From assembly GCA_030867875.1 (NCBI GenBank), contig JAOWCC010000577.1, positions 73,155,012-73,219,011 on the forward strand: a stretch of 64,000 nt of DNA, in the 5' to 3' direction. Position 1 is the stretch's first letter, and every line of letters begins with the position of its first letter. Below the pieces are notes generated by a model. It was given only the letters and a program-made list of their open reading frames with translations, was not told where the DNA came from and did no database searches. Shown here one piece after another: positions 10,226 to 20,877 of this stretch. The position numbers and the translations under genes are program-made. Source of the DNA: Actinernus sp. WN-2022 (Eukaryota > Cnidaria > Anthozoa > Actiniaria > Actinernidae).

Positions 10226-10700
10226 TAGAAATATGTACTATATAATTAAGTTCGACAATTTCTAGCCTACGTGTAGCCGTTAGTAGGCTAACAATTTCAT
10301 CCTCAAACCCTATTGAAGTCAAAGGTAAACGAAGGTTATTCCAAAATGCCACATTTGCACGAATATATTAAGGAACAGTCTAATGCTGTGGTTTAAGTTG
10401 CATATATACAGTATGTCTTAAATTTATTATCACGAGGTCTATTATATACATTTACACATTTATTTAATTTAAACTCGAGGTGAAACTGGCATTTTCTTTG
10501 TTTAATGTGTGAATTATATTAGAATGGGTTCTTTCATACTTCAGTTTACGATACTCATGAAACTTAGACCTAATGAAAATATATCGTGCAGAGCTGTCGC
10601 CTTTAAAAAATAATTCTTGCAGAGCTCACACTGCTAAATAAATAGTGCACAAAAAGTTTTCCACCTTCCCCTCCCAGGATTTCTAATTGTCCACCCCTTA

Positions 10701-10981
10701 GAAATGAGTGAGATATGGGCATGTACTTAAAAGCACGTGACCGATGACGTCATCGTTATGTGCTCGCCACTAAGTAATTGGTGGGAATCCAATACCATGC
10801 CTGGCCAAGTTTGAACTGTCTGGCATTGGAAATGATGGATGTAGGCATGTAACTTAAAATCACGTGACCGATGACGTCATTACGTCATCACCACTAGGTG
10901 CATGATAGGGACCCACTACCATGCCTGTCCAGGTTTGAGCCGGCTGGCATTAGAAATAAGGGGGATATGGGCATGTACTTA
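10701..10981. repeat. ~126-bp satellite, block 2
   Basis: Just over two monomers, with starts of GAAAT. at 10701, 10829 and 10953, giving periods of 128 and 124 bp. Each has an intact TGACGTCA palindrome and an adjacent CACGTGA. Confidence 0.88.
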
Positions 10982-11025
10982 TACAGGGAGCAGGTCAAAA
11001 CACATGCCCTCAAAACGGAGAGCGG

Positions 11026-11597
11026 GAACTGCTAGTGGGACGTTTCTACATTTTACCTAAAATCCACAAACCTGGTAACCCCGGACGTCCCATCGTTTAC
11101 AGTAACAACAATTTGTTGACTTCCACCTCAAAGCCTTAGTAACTAATACTCCATCTTTCATCAAAGACACCTCACATCTCCTCAATAAACTAGGTCAACT
11201 CGGCCAACTCCCTAGTCACGCCATTCTTGTCACACTCGACGTTTCCTCGCTATACACCAACATCCCTCATGACGAAGGTATCGATGATTGTCGTCACTTT
11301 CTCAACACTCGTACCACATCTACCATACGCACTGAAACACTTTGTGATCTCATTAGAATGATTTTAACCATGAACAACTTCGAATTTAACCACGAACACT
11401 ACTTACAAGTACACGGTACTGCCATGGGTACTAGAATGGCACCTTCATTTGCCAACCTGTTCCTAGCTAAATTTGAAGCTGATGCACTCGCTCACGCCCC
11501 ACGCCAGCCACACACTTGGTGGCGTTACATAGACGACATTTTCATGATCTGGACGCACATAGAAAACGAACTCCTTACATTCACCTCCGTATCTTAA
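11026..11597 (+). pseudogene. Penelope-like element reverse transcriptase, 5'-truncated, first part
   Basis: Translation in two frames gives GRFYILPKIHKPGNPGRPIV, ILVTLDVSSLYTNIPHDEGI, YLQVHGTAMGTRMAPSFANL and WWRYIDDIFMIW. These are the Penelope RT blocks in the right order: LPKIHK, the first catalytic Asp in LDVSSLYTNIP, GTAMG..MAPSFANL, and YIDDIF with the catalytic DD. There is a stop and frame change near 11130 and no N-terminal region, so the copy is dead. Reading is cut off after ~11600 by a SINE and resumes at 11866. Penelope elements copy their RNA by target-primed reverse transcription, with a GIY-YIG nuclease at the C-terminus, visible here at 12561-12653. Confidence 0.9.
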
Positions 11598-11617
11598 TCA
11601 AATTCATCCTACTATCC

Positions 11618-11682
11618 GAACCGGTTAGCTCAGTGGTTAAGCTCCGGTCTGTTGAGCGGGAGGTCTCGGGTTCAAACCCCGG

Positions 11683-11721
<39 letters not shown>

Positions 11722-11857
11722 GGTGCTGCCTTTGTGAAACAACTGCAACCTTCACGTCTTCTTGGATAAGGACGTAAAATCGTAGGACTAGTGTCCCTAA
11801 TTAGTTGCAAAGCTAAATACAATTGACACTTAAATAAAGTTACTTACTTACTTACTA
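11618..11857 (+). mobile_element. tRNA-derived SINE inserted in the Penelope RT
   Basis: The head resembles a tRNA gene with RNA polymerase III box A TAGCTCAGTGG (11626-11636) and box B GGTTCAAACCC (11669-11679), 33 bp apart. A ~150-bp unrelated body follows, then an (ACTT)n tail (TTACTTACTTACTTACT, 11840-11856). Coding on both sides belongs to the same Penelope frame order, so the SINE is an insertion. It is not a functional tRNA gene: there is no convincing 3' acceptor pairing or terminator after box B. Target duplication is unclear (the flanks share only short A/T-rich words). Confidence 0.88.
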
Positions 11858-11865
11858 ACAAATTT

Positions 11866-12850
11866 ACTATCATTTCACTCCGTCACTGCAGTACCCTTTT
11901 TAGACGTTAATATTTATATCAATAACGGTAACATAGACACAGGCTTCTATACTAAGCCCACTGAAAAACACCAGTACCTCTTTATACATTCATCTTGTCA
12001 CCCTAAACACACCAAACGCGCTATTCCTTTCAGTCTCGCTCTCAGATTACGCCTCATCTGCTCTTCAGACGAAACATTAAATTCTCGCACTAACGAACTC
12101 AAATCCTACCCCAACAAACGTGGCTATAATATCGTTCTTTTCTATAGACAAGGAAACAGATCGCATTCGCAACATCTCTAGGACAGAAGCACTTACACCT
12201 CAAGCAAACTAACAACCAATCCCACCGAGTCCCTCTGCTCATAACATATAAGAATATAACCCTACTCTAACACCCATATATATCTTCAGTTTAACATACT
12301 TTCTTAATCTCATCGATGTGCTAACGTGTTTACGGCTGCACCTTTTGTAGCCTACCGTCGCAGTAATAACTTACACGACATCTTAGTTAGGTCTACACTC
12401 CGCACTAACAAACCTAATAACCCCTGTGGCTCATTTCGCTGTGGTAACAATTGCGTAACCTGTAAATTACATAAACAACGGCCAAACTAATTACACATTT
12501 CACTCTACTGGCGAAACCAGATGCATCAAAGATCACATTATTTTTAACTGTAACTCTAAAAATCTCATTTACATGGTACAATGCAAACGCTGTAACGCCC
12601 AATACATCAGAGAAACGAACCGTCGCCTTAAAGATCGCTTTAACGAACACCGCCACCCCGTTGATAAAGGCCTTCTAACCAGTCTAAACCACTGCTGTCT
12701 CGGATCATTTCCTCACCCATAATCACTCTCCTAATGACATGCAATTAATTCCTTTAGCAATAATTCATTCTAATCGAGATAGTGTACGCAAATCGCCCGA
12801 AGCACATCTTATTACTCGGGCTGCCTGTGGCAGGCACGAGTCTAAATCTG
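11866..12850 (+). pseudogene. Penelope-like element C-terminal part with GIY-YIG endonuclease
   Basis: After the SINE the protein resumes with VPFLDVNIYINNGNIDTGFY and TKPTEKHQYLFIHSSCHPKH, the thumb region typical of Penelope. It then passes several indels to CGSFRCGNNCVTCKLH and LIYMVQCKRCNAQYIRETNR with RLKDRFNEHR (12555-12653), the GIY-YIG nuclease. The Gly of YIG is replaced by Arg (QYIRET), and frames are broken near 12180-12420 and 12480. The fold is recognisable but the enzyme is inactive. Confidence 0.85.
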
Positions 12851-14050
12851 CAGGCCGTTATTTGTTGTTTCATGCAGCAAAAATTCTGCGCATGCGTTAA
12901 ATTATGCATTAATTGTATGCGCGCACTCGTGGCACTAATATATTTCTCTCCAGTGCAATTCTGCGGACGCTTATAGCGAAATATAGCGATTTACTAGCAA
13001 ATATATATACTGTGGTTGAGCAGTTATGGGTTACTATCTTCTATCGAAGTCTGAAGACATCTGAACTCCTGAACTGTGAGAGCAACACTGTCGCTCGCCA
13101 ACACGAAGCCAGAAATACCCCGGAGAAATACACACTCAGCACAGAATAATTTATGATGAGCGAAGCAATATTCAACTCTCAAGGTAAACTTAAACAAGAA
13201 ACCTCTCACGGCCGAGGTTTTGGTTCGAGAAATTAAAGGCTTCCAACAATTCCCTTTATAGTTCTGTAATAGTTTTGGGAATGAGGGTAAAGCTTTTAAT
13301 TAGAGATCCAACAGGCATTTCATTTAATAATCTTTAATCCAACAAATACCAATATGGACTCGTAATGGCTCATCATGTATAGCAAGAACAGCAGATAAAG
13401 TTACACAGAGGCACACAAATTGACATGAAAGTCTGAATGAAAGTCACCGCGCTACCGGCCACTCCTAAAGACTGCTAAATTCAGCTAATAGTTCTTCCCT
13501 TTGGTTATTACTAAGAGGATTTCAAATGAAAGTGTATTTCATCTTCAATCTCATGTGGCCCGAGTGAAAGCCCAGATCTAGATGGGCTCTTGTTGATAAA
13601 GGTCAAACACCGGAACCTAAAGGTATTAATAGAAAGGAAGAACTGTAAATATCTACTGTATATCATATTCCTTAGCTTAGCTCCTGTATTATTCCTCCGT
13701 CTATCATCACGCTCATGACTCATGTAATCACACAACAGCGTCAGATTCCATACTTTTGAATTTTTAACGTTTTCTTGCCAGTTCACTTGTAAACCCTGAA
13801 GAAGGTTGACGGTGCCAGCTGAAATATTGGTTCATATAAATTACCATTACCGTATAATCAGCCTTTCTTCGTTGTTACCAGCCATCCCCTCTGGAGAAAA
13901 AAAAAACAATATTAAAAACAATATTTTTTCTGAAGTATCTCTGAAGCTAAATGGCATAATCTAGAAACAAATGCACTGCATATTTTCTTTTACGCTATCA
14001 TTTCATTTGCTGCATTCAAATTGTCCCTAGGCCCCCCAGAATGGAAATAG
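12851..14050. other. Penelope 3' untranslated part and unassigned sequence
   Basis: No coding sequence recognised. At 13794-13830 the run CCCTGAAGAAGGTTGACGGT with GCCAGCTGAAATATTGG closely follows the CTGANGA...GAAA layout known from Penelope terminal repeats (hammerhead-like), which suggests that the Penelope 3' end extends to about here. Confidence 0.4.
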
Positions 14051-14154
14051 ATGGTCAAATATGGGGGATGGGGGTGGTACCCTGCGCTGACAGCTGTGTC
14101 TGGTGAAAAAAAATGGGTCCCTATCTGGGGCATGTGTTTTGACTTGCTCCATTA

Positions 14155-14340
14155 ATATCACGTGACAGATGACGTCATGGATACGTTATCGCCACTAAGT
14201 GATTGATAGCAATCCACTACCATGTCTGTCCAGATTTGAGCCAGCCGGCATTAGAAATGGAGATATGGGCACGTACTTACAATCACGTGAACGATGACGT
14301 CATTGTTGCGTCAAAACCACTTAACAAATTGAAGTTAGTT
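14155..14340. repeat. ~126-bp satellite, block 3
   Basis: One and a half monomers (ATCACGTGACAGATGACGTC, CCACTAAGTGATTGATAGCA, GCCAGCCGGCATTAGAAATG), continuing the array after the 3.2-kb insertion. Confidence 0.85.
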
Positions 14341-15013
14341 TTTTATGTGTCTGTCCTAATATTGACAATGATTTTCGTCATAACATGGTCAAAATAGCTG
14401 TGGATCCACGAGGCGTCTTTGTTTTTTACAACAACAAAACACTTTTAGCTTCAAACGAGTGTGTACAAACTGCCTTTCGAGTCGAAAAGTCCAAAATGTA
14501 AACACGTCTTTATGCTTTCCCGAACTCTAGAAAAATACCTAAGCTACTCTAAACTGTTTGTTTCTACTTAAGAACGCTATGTAAATATCCTGAATAAGAG
14601 ATTTTAATCACGAAATAGAAGATTATGTATTTAATTCAAGACCATTTCTCAGTTCTAAAACATCGGTCGAACTTGTCACAAAGTCGATCACAAATTAGCC
14701 GAAAATGCTTTATTCGACTCGAGAGAAAGCTCAAATTTTGACAATTGGCACTACAGAAGGAAGTTTGACTCACCGATTAACTTTTCCCAGTGATGAAATG
14801 CTTTTAAAATCCTCATTTTCTTGATTTTTGGAACAGATGTGTACACAACCTGAATTCACAAATCTCTGCAAAGCCCGCTTCGAAAGCCGGCCGCACGTCT
14901 GTTAAAATATTGCATATGAAAATTAGCCAATCAGATTGCGAGAAAATTGGCGGTTGTTGTAAAATAAGTGATTGCAGGTGCCATTACCCTGAGCGTCCAT
15001 CTGTCATATATTC
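14341..15013. other. No recognisable gene
   Basis: Unassigned AT-rich sequence between satellite block 3 and the MITE at 15014. No reading frame with domain character was seen. Confidence 0.5.
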
Positions 15014-15258
15014 GTGATGCAGCGTTTTTACAGACCGGGTTAATTTTAGATTTCACATCTCGTTGTTCACTTCCATCGCGGAATGTTGTCAACAAAAGAT
15101 GCCTCGTTAAGCTTCTCTTGTTTGGTCAACCAACATGGCTGCAAGTCATCATCAATCATTTGAATTAAAATTACGCAAACGCTTGTGATTGGTTAGCGGA
15201 ACCAAACTCGGGGATACACATTTTAAAAATAACCCGGTCTGTAAAAACGCTGCATCAC
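15014..15258. mobile_element. 245-bp MITE with 29-bp TIRs
   Basis: GTGATGCAGCGTTTTTACAG (plus ACCGGGTTA) at the left end is exactly inverted at the right (TAACCCGGTCTGTAAAAACG, CTGCATCAC). It lies next to satellite units. No coding capacity; target duplication not clear. Confidence 0.85.
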
Positions 15259-15261
15259 AGA

Positions 15262-15720
15262 CGTAGTATGGTGATTGATATGGATCCACTACCATGTCTG
15301 TCGAGGTTTGAGCCGGCTGGCATTACTGAGATACGCGTCATCATTGCATCATCACCACTACGTGATCGTAGGGACCCACTACCATGTCTGTCCAGGTTTG
15401 AAGTGTCTGGCATTAGAACTGGGTACCGCCATTACATCTTCTCCAGCATGACCAAATCTTTTCGAAACCTTGGACGGGTACCATACACATTCGTCAATAT
15501 ATCTTCGGTAAATTAAACGTCATTGGGAGATTAACAGCGAGTCCTCGATCCACAGAAAAAAACGATGAATAAATTTTCTCGCCCGAAGTCCACAGCAAAA
15601 AACTATGTATAAATTATCTCGCACCACCTAACCCCAACTCGTTCTGTGCATGCGTGCATCCACGAGTTAAAAACGAATGGTAGGGGGACGTATGTAAAAT
15701 GCTCTGATATTAAATTTTGG
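15262..15720. repeat. Satellite block 4 plus ~310-bp unique tail, copy 1
   Basis: One and a half monomers, then a tail beginning GAACTGGGTACCGCCATTAC and ending near AAAACGAATGGTAGG. The tail recurs at 18435-18695 with high similarity. So satellite and tail travel together as one repeat family, with the monomers as an internal tandem array near one end. Confidence 0.8.
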
Positions 15721-16486
15721 CGCAGATTAAAACAGCTACACCGCTTTCTCTTTCATGCCGATTTTATCCCAGAATCCGAATGGATTTTGCATGTGGTCTA
15801 GAGCGGTTTTCAATTGTGTGTCGTAATTTATAAAACCAAAACCAGTTAGCTAATCACGGAGCAAAGTAAACGAAATCATGGATAACTTACCAATCAAATT
15901 CGAAAGCAATTACTGACTCTATAAAAAATAATTTGAAAAGAAAAGACAAACAATAACAACCCAATAATAATATTAATCAGTTTAATAATCCAATTTGCAG
16001 TGGAAACTGAATTATTATAAGCCAAGGCCAAGGGTGTCAGATACACGAAAATACATATATAACACTAGATAAACAACTATGATACGTATCGATAAATCAA
16101 GACCATAATAGTAATTCGTGCTCTGTATCTGCGCGCCGCCGCACAGAAAATGTTTTTATTATACGACTTGGCGTTTTCGAGTGCAAGTATGGGCTAAAAC
16201 CGGCGAGTGCAAATATGAGACCGTGTTACACGGGTCGCGAACAGGTTTGCACAGGTTTCTTCAACACTTAAAAGGTTTTGTAAGCGCGCGAGCCAATCGA
16301 AATGGGGCTGTTTGAGTAACAGCCAATCAGCTTTTAGCGCGCGAAAAAAAACTTTTCCAGTGCACGCCCGCGTCCGACATTGGACTTCAAGTTGGACTGA
16401 GGCTGAGATTTCTTCTCTCGAAATTTTCTTCAAACAGATCAATAAGGTAAGCGAAAACAAAACTTTTTTGTTCGTGTTAAACAATT
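15721..16486. other. Unassigned sequence
   Basis: Includes a GC-richer stretch (16120-16420) with CCAATC motifs that could be promoter-like, but no gene can be tied to it. Confidence 0.4.
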
Positions 16487-16616
16487 TATTACACGAAGAG
16501 TTGTGTAATACGGCTGGAATTTTTACTCGTCAATTTTATTTTAAGGTTAGAGGCTCGAAAAAATAAAACTGACTCGTAAAATTACCCAGCCGTATTACAC
16601 AACTTTACGTGTAATA
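16487..16616. repeat. Foldback of ~55-bp arms (TTGTGTAATACGGCTGG)
   Basis: 16487-16540 (TATTACACGAAGAGTTGTGT, AATACGGCTGG, TTTTACTCGTCA) is reverse-complementary to 16566-16616. A compact hairpin MITE. Confidence 0.85.
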
Positions 16617-16621
16617 GTTTT

Positions 16622-17227
16622 CACTCACAATGCCTTATTTATGTATGATTTTCACCACAATAGACTCCCTGTTGCATTTAGACTATTTTAGCCTTGTTTA
16701 TAACATTCATCAATACAATAGTAGATTAGCTAGCAAAAAGGCATTTTACCTCCCAAAAATAAGAACAAATTATGGCAAATTTAGTATACGCTACACAGGT
16801 GTCAAAGTTTGGAACTCAATTGATGAAACCCCAAATCGAAAAGTCGGAAATGTTTTGCAAAGCTTCTCAGAGACTATATTACTATATTACTATATTACTA
16901 TATTAATTAACTATCAATATTATAATATTAGCTTCCTACCTTCCTATTGCCATCTTTGTAGTTTTATAATACTTGTGTACTGTAGCTCAGTAAACATTGT
17001 TGTTCTTGTCCCCTGGCCTATCTTGTTCCAAATTTTCAAAGCAATTTTAAACGCTACTTAGCTCGAATAGCCCTCATGGTTAATTATAATCTATCTAAGC
17101 AGCGTTTACTCCATCTAAGTCTTAAGTACCATTAGCAGCAGATTATTTTCTTTTCCTATATTTTGTTAGTTTCTGTATTCTTCTTTGTAAATGTAAATGT
17201 ATGAGTATAAATAAAGGCTTGATTGAT
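16622..17227 (+). pseudogene. LINE ORF2 C-terminal end, 5'-truncated
   Basis: The protein shows HQYNSRLASKKAFYLPKIRT and NYGKFSIRYTGVKVWNSID, a motif that closes many jockey/CR1-type LINE ORF2 proteins (NTR....F..P..RT..G..S......WN.L). Only the last ~80 residues remain, and the reading frame then enters a TATTAC microsatellite (16876-16905). The 3' end near AATAAAGGCTTGATTGAT is followed directly by sequence shared with 10540-10690, so the LINE landed in a copy of that repeat. Confidence 0.75.
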
Positions 17228-17404
17228 ACTTCAGTTTACGATAATTATAAAACTTAGACCTAGTGAACATTTAAGCGTTGTACCTATAGAATGTGCACTG
17301 AAACAAAATCGTGCAGAGCTGTCGCCTTTAAAATATAATTATTGCAGAGCTCACTGCTAAAAAAATCGTGCACAAAACGTTATCCACCTCCCTCCCAGGG
17401 TTTC
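17228..17404. repeat. Second copy of the terminal part of the 9309-10697 element
   Basis: ACTTCAGTTTACGATA, GTGCAGAGCTGTCGCCTTTA and the CTCCCAGGGTTTCTAA terminus match 10540-10690 in order. The next element inserts exactly in the terminal TTTCTAAT.GTCCACC. Confidence 0.8.
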
Positions 17405-17407
17405 TAA

Positions 17408-18293
17408 TGCACTAGTCAATTGCAACTCCGGCCCACCGCCCCCCCGACCTCCGGGACATAGCGGGGAATGTAACATTTATACAGTGTTACATTTTGACCT
17501 TTCCCCACCCATCGGGGACAGTTGACTGTTACAATACCCGCCCCTATGGCCCCGGCATGTGCTTCAGAATTTTCATTTGGGAGGAGGCATTGAAAAATTG
17601 AATATACATAAGCTTAAATCTGTTGTTCCAATATTTGAAAAAAATAGTGTGTCTGTAGCACATCACTAGCGGATCCAGGGGAGGGGTTTCGGGGGTTGCA
17701 ACACCCACATGATTCCTGTAAATCACTGTAAATTCATTTTTTTAAATCTCTAGATAAAAAAAAAATCCTTTTGCAAACCCCCCTTTCACAAAATCCTGGA
17801 TCCGCCCCTGTACATTTTCTATTACTATACACGTTTTCCGCACTTTTACAGTCTCCACCATTGTCTTGTTTATCAGAAACCGTTGTCTGTCAACAAAAAA
17901 AAACAATGCAGCTGCGTTTAAATATATTTTTAAAATCTGATATTTTGCCGTGACGCGCAAATACATGTAACAAAGAGTGTGTAATAATAAACACTTCCTG
18001 ATCTACTATATACTCGTGACTTAACTCAGTATAAACACCTACGATTTTTGCCTGTCCCTAGCTTCCGCCATGTTTGATACACGTTGTTGATGCTCGGGCC
18101 CAGTCCCGCTCTGTCGTGGCTGGCGTTACAACCATCGCTAAAATCCCCGCAAATTTTGCAAATCGTTACTTTCTCCGTTCCGTTTCTCCGGACAAATGCA
18201 GCGTTAAATGTGCGTTATTCCATAGCCATGTCCCCGTTAATGCCCCGCTATGTCCCGGGGGTCGGCGGGCCGGGGTTTCAATTGACTAGTGCA
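17408..18293. mobile_element. PIF/Harbinger-like element, 886 bp, TSD TAA
   Basis: The left terminus TGCACTAGTCAATTGCAACT (then CCGGCCC, GGGACATAGCGGGG) is inverted at the right (CCGGGGTTTCAATTGACTAG, TGCA). TAA is on both sides (17405-17407, 18294-18296). The sequence without it, TTTCTAATTGTCCACC, is present at 10681-10696. No transposase frame. The same TGCACTAGTCAA terminus occurs at 47474-47895. Confidence 0.88.
17665..17811. mobile_element. hAT-like MITE (GGCGGATCCAGG termini) within the 886-bp element
   Basis: CACTAGCGGATCCAGGGGAG at the left and CCTGGATCCGCCCCTG at the right form inverted termini of the CAGGGGCGGATCCAGG kind frequent in animal hAT MITEs. No clear 8-bp duplication. Confidence 0.5.
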
Positions 18294-18299
18294 TAATGT

Positions 18300-18695
18300 C
18301 CACCTCTTAGAAATCAGGGACATATGGGTATGTACTTAAAATCACGTGAACGATGACGTCATCGTTACGTCATCACCACTAAGTGATCGTAGGGACCCAC
18401 TACCATGTCTGCCCAGGTTGGAAGTGTCTGGCATTAGAACTGGGCACCGTCAATACAACTTCTCCAGCATGACCAAATCTTTTCGAAACTTTGGACGGGT
18501 ACCATAAACATTCGTCAATATATCTTCGGTGAATTAAACGTCATTCGAAAAGTCAACGGAAAGTCAAGGGTCGTCGATCCACAGAAAAAAACGATGTATA
18601 AATTATCTCGCACCACCTAACCCCGAAAACTGGTTCTGTACATGCGTGCATCCACGAGTTAAAAACGAATGGTAGGATGCTCTGATACTAAATTT
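18300..18695. repeat. Satellite block 5 plus unique tail, copy 2
   Basis: One to two monomers (ATCACGTGAACGATGACGTC) followed by the tail seen at 15415-15720: GAACTGGGCACCGTCAATAC, CTTCTCCAGCATGACCAAAT, and GCATCCACGAGTTAAAAACG. Confidence 0.82.
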
Positions 18696-19757
18696 TCACT
18701 GTGTGAAAAGCTCTGTATTCGGGTCCGCATTTTCTCGAAAACGAACCGGCACACGGTGTTTGCAATAGTTTTCTAGAGTATTCGGACCAGATGGACTCGA
18801 AGTACACCAAGGATATTCTGTTAGGATCCGGCACGTTTTTCCGTTTTCAAGTCCCGAATACGTTTGAAAATTTAAAGTGTTCGGGCTGATATACGGTAGA
18901 ATCCCATAGCATGACTCAAAATCGCGCGCTGATTGGCTAACGAAGCGTTTAATATTTTGTGGAATTCAACGGTTTGAAAAGTTGTATTCAACGATGTACA
19001 GGAAGTCCGCGCGTAAATATTTTGTTTATTTTTATTATCGCGAACAGAGACACAAATCATGTTAAAATTACAAACCAGGATATTCACAAAGTTAACAGTA
19101 GCCAAAGAACGTGAAAATTATATATCTTTTATTTCGTTTTTCACGAGAAATGATATGTTTTGGCCCTCGACTGAACAAGAGTGACTCTAGGAGACTAGCT
19201 AATCCGAGGAATCGACAAAATCAACTGCAGCAAAAAGGTACGATTTTGAACGGAAAAGCTGGACAGGGGCTTCGTGGATTTGCTGATTTAATTCATGTAA
19301 TATTCACACAGAGAAGCTAAATGACTGAAAACAGTAAAAACAGGACGAAAAGCACGGCTACAGAACGGTACTAAAATCGTGGTACAAGGGAAATTTTGGA
19401 AACGAGTGGACTGAATACAAGTATTAAACATTCAACAGTTTAAAAACAGGCTTATTTATTGTGAGACAGAAATTGAGCATTAACATTTGGTACTGAATTA
19501 CTTACAAGTTTATGCGTATACTTGTGCAGCAGCTCTTCGGTTTGTCAGGTTCAGTTTAGATTTTCACTTATCGACAACTGATTTCAACAGGCCGCCGGTT
19601 TTTTAAATCTTTCAGAAACATTCACAATTTTGTCTCCAGTTAATGCACTTTCGCTTTCTTGGTAAAGATTAGATCGAAACTAAGTGTACCTAAATAAAAT
19701 ACAGGTGTTTTCGTGCATAAAAATCCAGTTTTGATGTCGGAAAACCAAATTTTGTGT
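18696..19757. other. No gene recognised; short inverted repeat at 18714-18862
   Basis: GTATTCGGGTCCGCATTTTC near 18715 and the complement of GTTTTCAAGTCCCGAATAC near 18843-18861 face each other, a probable small MITE. The rest (18883-19757) shows no coding or repeat structure that I can name. Confidence 0.45.
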
Positions 19758-19765
19758 GCAACGAC

Positions 19766-20267
19766 TAGGCTTTAGCACATTCTGCCGGCAGAATTTCGAG
19801 CATAATAGGACCTCAAGAGCAGAAAACGTAATTGGGGCATAATCCGAGCAGAATAGGCCATTTTGCATATTTTGGGGCCTGGGAACGAGGAAAAATGGGG
19901 ACGAGAGGGAGCTCGGTACGAGCAAAACAAAGATGGCGGCGGAACAAACAGAAATCATTGACCATGACGAAGAAGAACAAGAAAGACAGTTGGTTACCAA
20001 TGCTTTAACTTACCTTAACTTTATTGCAGGCTCCGAAAAAGTCCGACCTATAGCTCGTAAACGTAAAATCAGTAGTACTAATCCATGAAAGAAATGGAAT
20101 AATCGGCTTGTACACGCTACTTGAAACTGCAACTGCCCCAAATTTTCAGAAGCATAAATCCGAGCATAATAGTACTTTTGGAGCATAATTTCGAGCAGAA
20201 TAGTCTTTTTCGGGCAATTCTTTCGAGCAGAATAGCCTTTTTTTCGAGCAGAATGTGCTAAAGCCTA
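19766..20267 (+). mobile_element. hAT-like element copy 1, 502 bp, perfect 8-bp TSD
   Basis: Terminal inverted repeats TAGGCTTTAGCACATTCTG and their complement CAGAATGTGCTAAAGCCTA are flanked by GCAACGAC on both sides (19758-19765, 20268-20275), a perfect 8-bp duplication as made by hAT (or P) transposases. Inside, TTCGAGCA.AATAG motifs repeat near both ends (subterminal repeats). A 47-codon frame starting at 19933 (MAAEQTEIIDH...) is shared with copy 2. The copy is non-autonomous. Confidence 0.9.
19933..20075 (+). pseudogene. Start of a lost transposon gene inside the hAT-like element
   Basis: ATGGCGGCGGAACAAAC opens MAAEQTEIIDHDEEEQERQL, continuing through NALTYLNFIAGSEKVRP to IARKRKIS. 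The same frame is kept in copy 2 (minus strand, 21446-21589, with DHEEEGQ). Two substitutions in the acidic stretch are the only amino-acid changes I noticed. It is preceded in both copies by a G-rich leader. It is probably the first exon of the autonomous parent's protein. No domain recognised. Confidence 0.5.
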
Positions 20268-20275
20268 GCAACGAC

Positions 20276-20444
20276 TACACTTTTAGTTGAACATCGTGCG
20301 AGTCTCAGTCTAATTTTAGCTTGATTCCTATTCGCTCGTTAGTTTACCGCGCAATGGGTTCCTGGCGCGTGGCGCGGAAATTTCAGCAACTTTCAGACTG
20401 AGTATATTCTTTATTTATTTTCGTAAATCACTAGATGCAATCGC

Positions 20445-20484
<40 letters not shown>

Positions 20485-20877
20485 ACGTGGTATTCCCTCG
20501 TCAGGCAATGAATTTACCTATAGTATTCTAGCAAAACACAGAGTTCTAATCATTCTCGAACACCCTCGGTTTGCAAGAATATGCGATTTGAACATCTATT
20601 GGATTTAGATTTATCTTTCGTGTTGGGCTTGAAAACTCATCTAAATCACTTGGTTTGCAAGAATATACAATTTGAACATCTATTGGATTTACACTGCATA
20701 AAATGACCTGTATATACGAGCCCTTATTGATATCTTATAAGTCCGTATACACATGTGTGTAAGGCAAATATACGAGGATGGCAGGATGTGTAGTGTGGAT
20801 ACGGGCCATATATTTTCAGGGTATGCTTAGAAAATGGCAGGATCTGATACACTTGTGGCAAGTTCCTGTATCCGTAT
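20276..20877. other. Unassigned sequence with an ~84-bp-spaced direct repeat
   Basis: GGTTTGCAAGAATATGCGAT...CATCTATTGGATTTA (20569-20608) recurs at 20652-20692. No gene seen. Confidence 0.6.

Larger units (their letters stand above)
9309..10697. mobile_element. PIF/Harbinger-like non-autonomous element, 1,389 bp, TSD TTA
   Basis: The left terminus GGGGTGGACCATTAGAAATC and the right terminus GATTTCTAATTGTCCACCCC form inverted repeats that go on through CCCGGCTGGGAGGGG. The element sits exactly between TTA (9306-9308) and TTA (10698-10700). Removing it with one TTA rebuilds the satellite phrase CTGGCATTAGAAATGAG seen in other monomers. A 3-bp TTA/TWA duplication is the mark of PIF/Harbinger. 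There is no transposase ORF. It contains a second inverted-repeat element (9584-10225). Confidence 0.88.
10982..14151. mobile_element. 3.2-kb inverted-repeat element containing a Penelope-like element, TSD TTA
   Basis: GGAGCAGGTCAAAACACATG at about 10987 is inverted at about 14130-14150 (CATGTGTTTTGACTTGCTCC). TTA flanks both sides (10979-10981 and 14152-14154), and deleting the block with one TTA restores the satellite phrase GTACTTAA.ATCACGTGAC. The 22-bp inner TIR match is strong; the outermost 3-6 bases do not match perfectly. Harbinger-like by target duplication; no transposase was seen. The Penelope retroelement inside is probably a secondary insertion. Confidence 0.7.

Noticed and set aside
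11618..11700. Possible tRNA gene
   Set aside because: Boxes A and B are good, but no acceptor stem closes and the sequence runs into a SINE body with an (ACTT)n tail inside a Penelope ORF.
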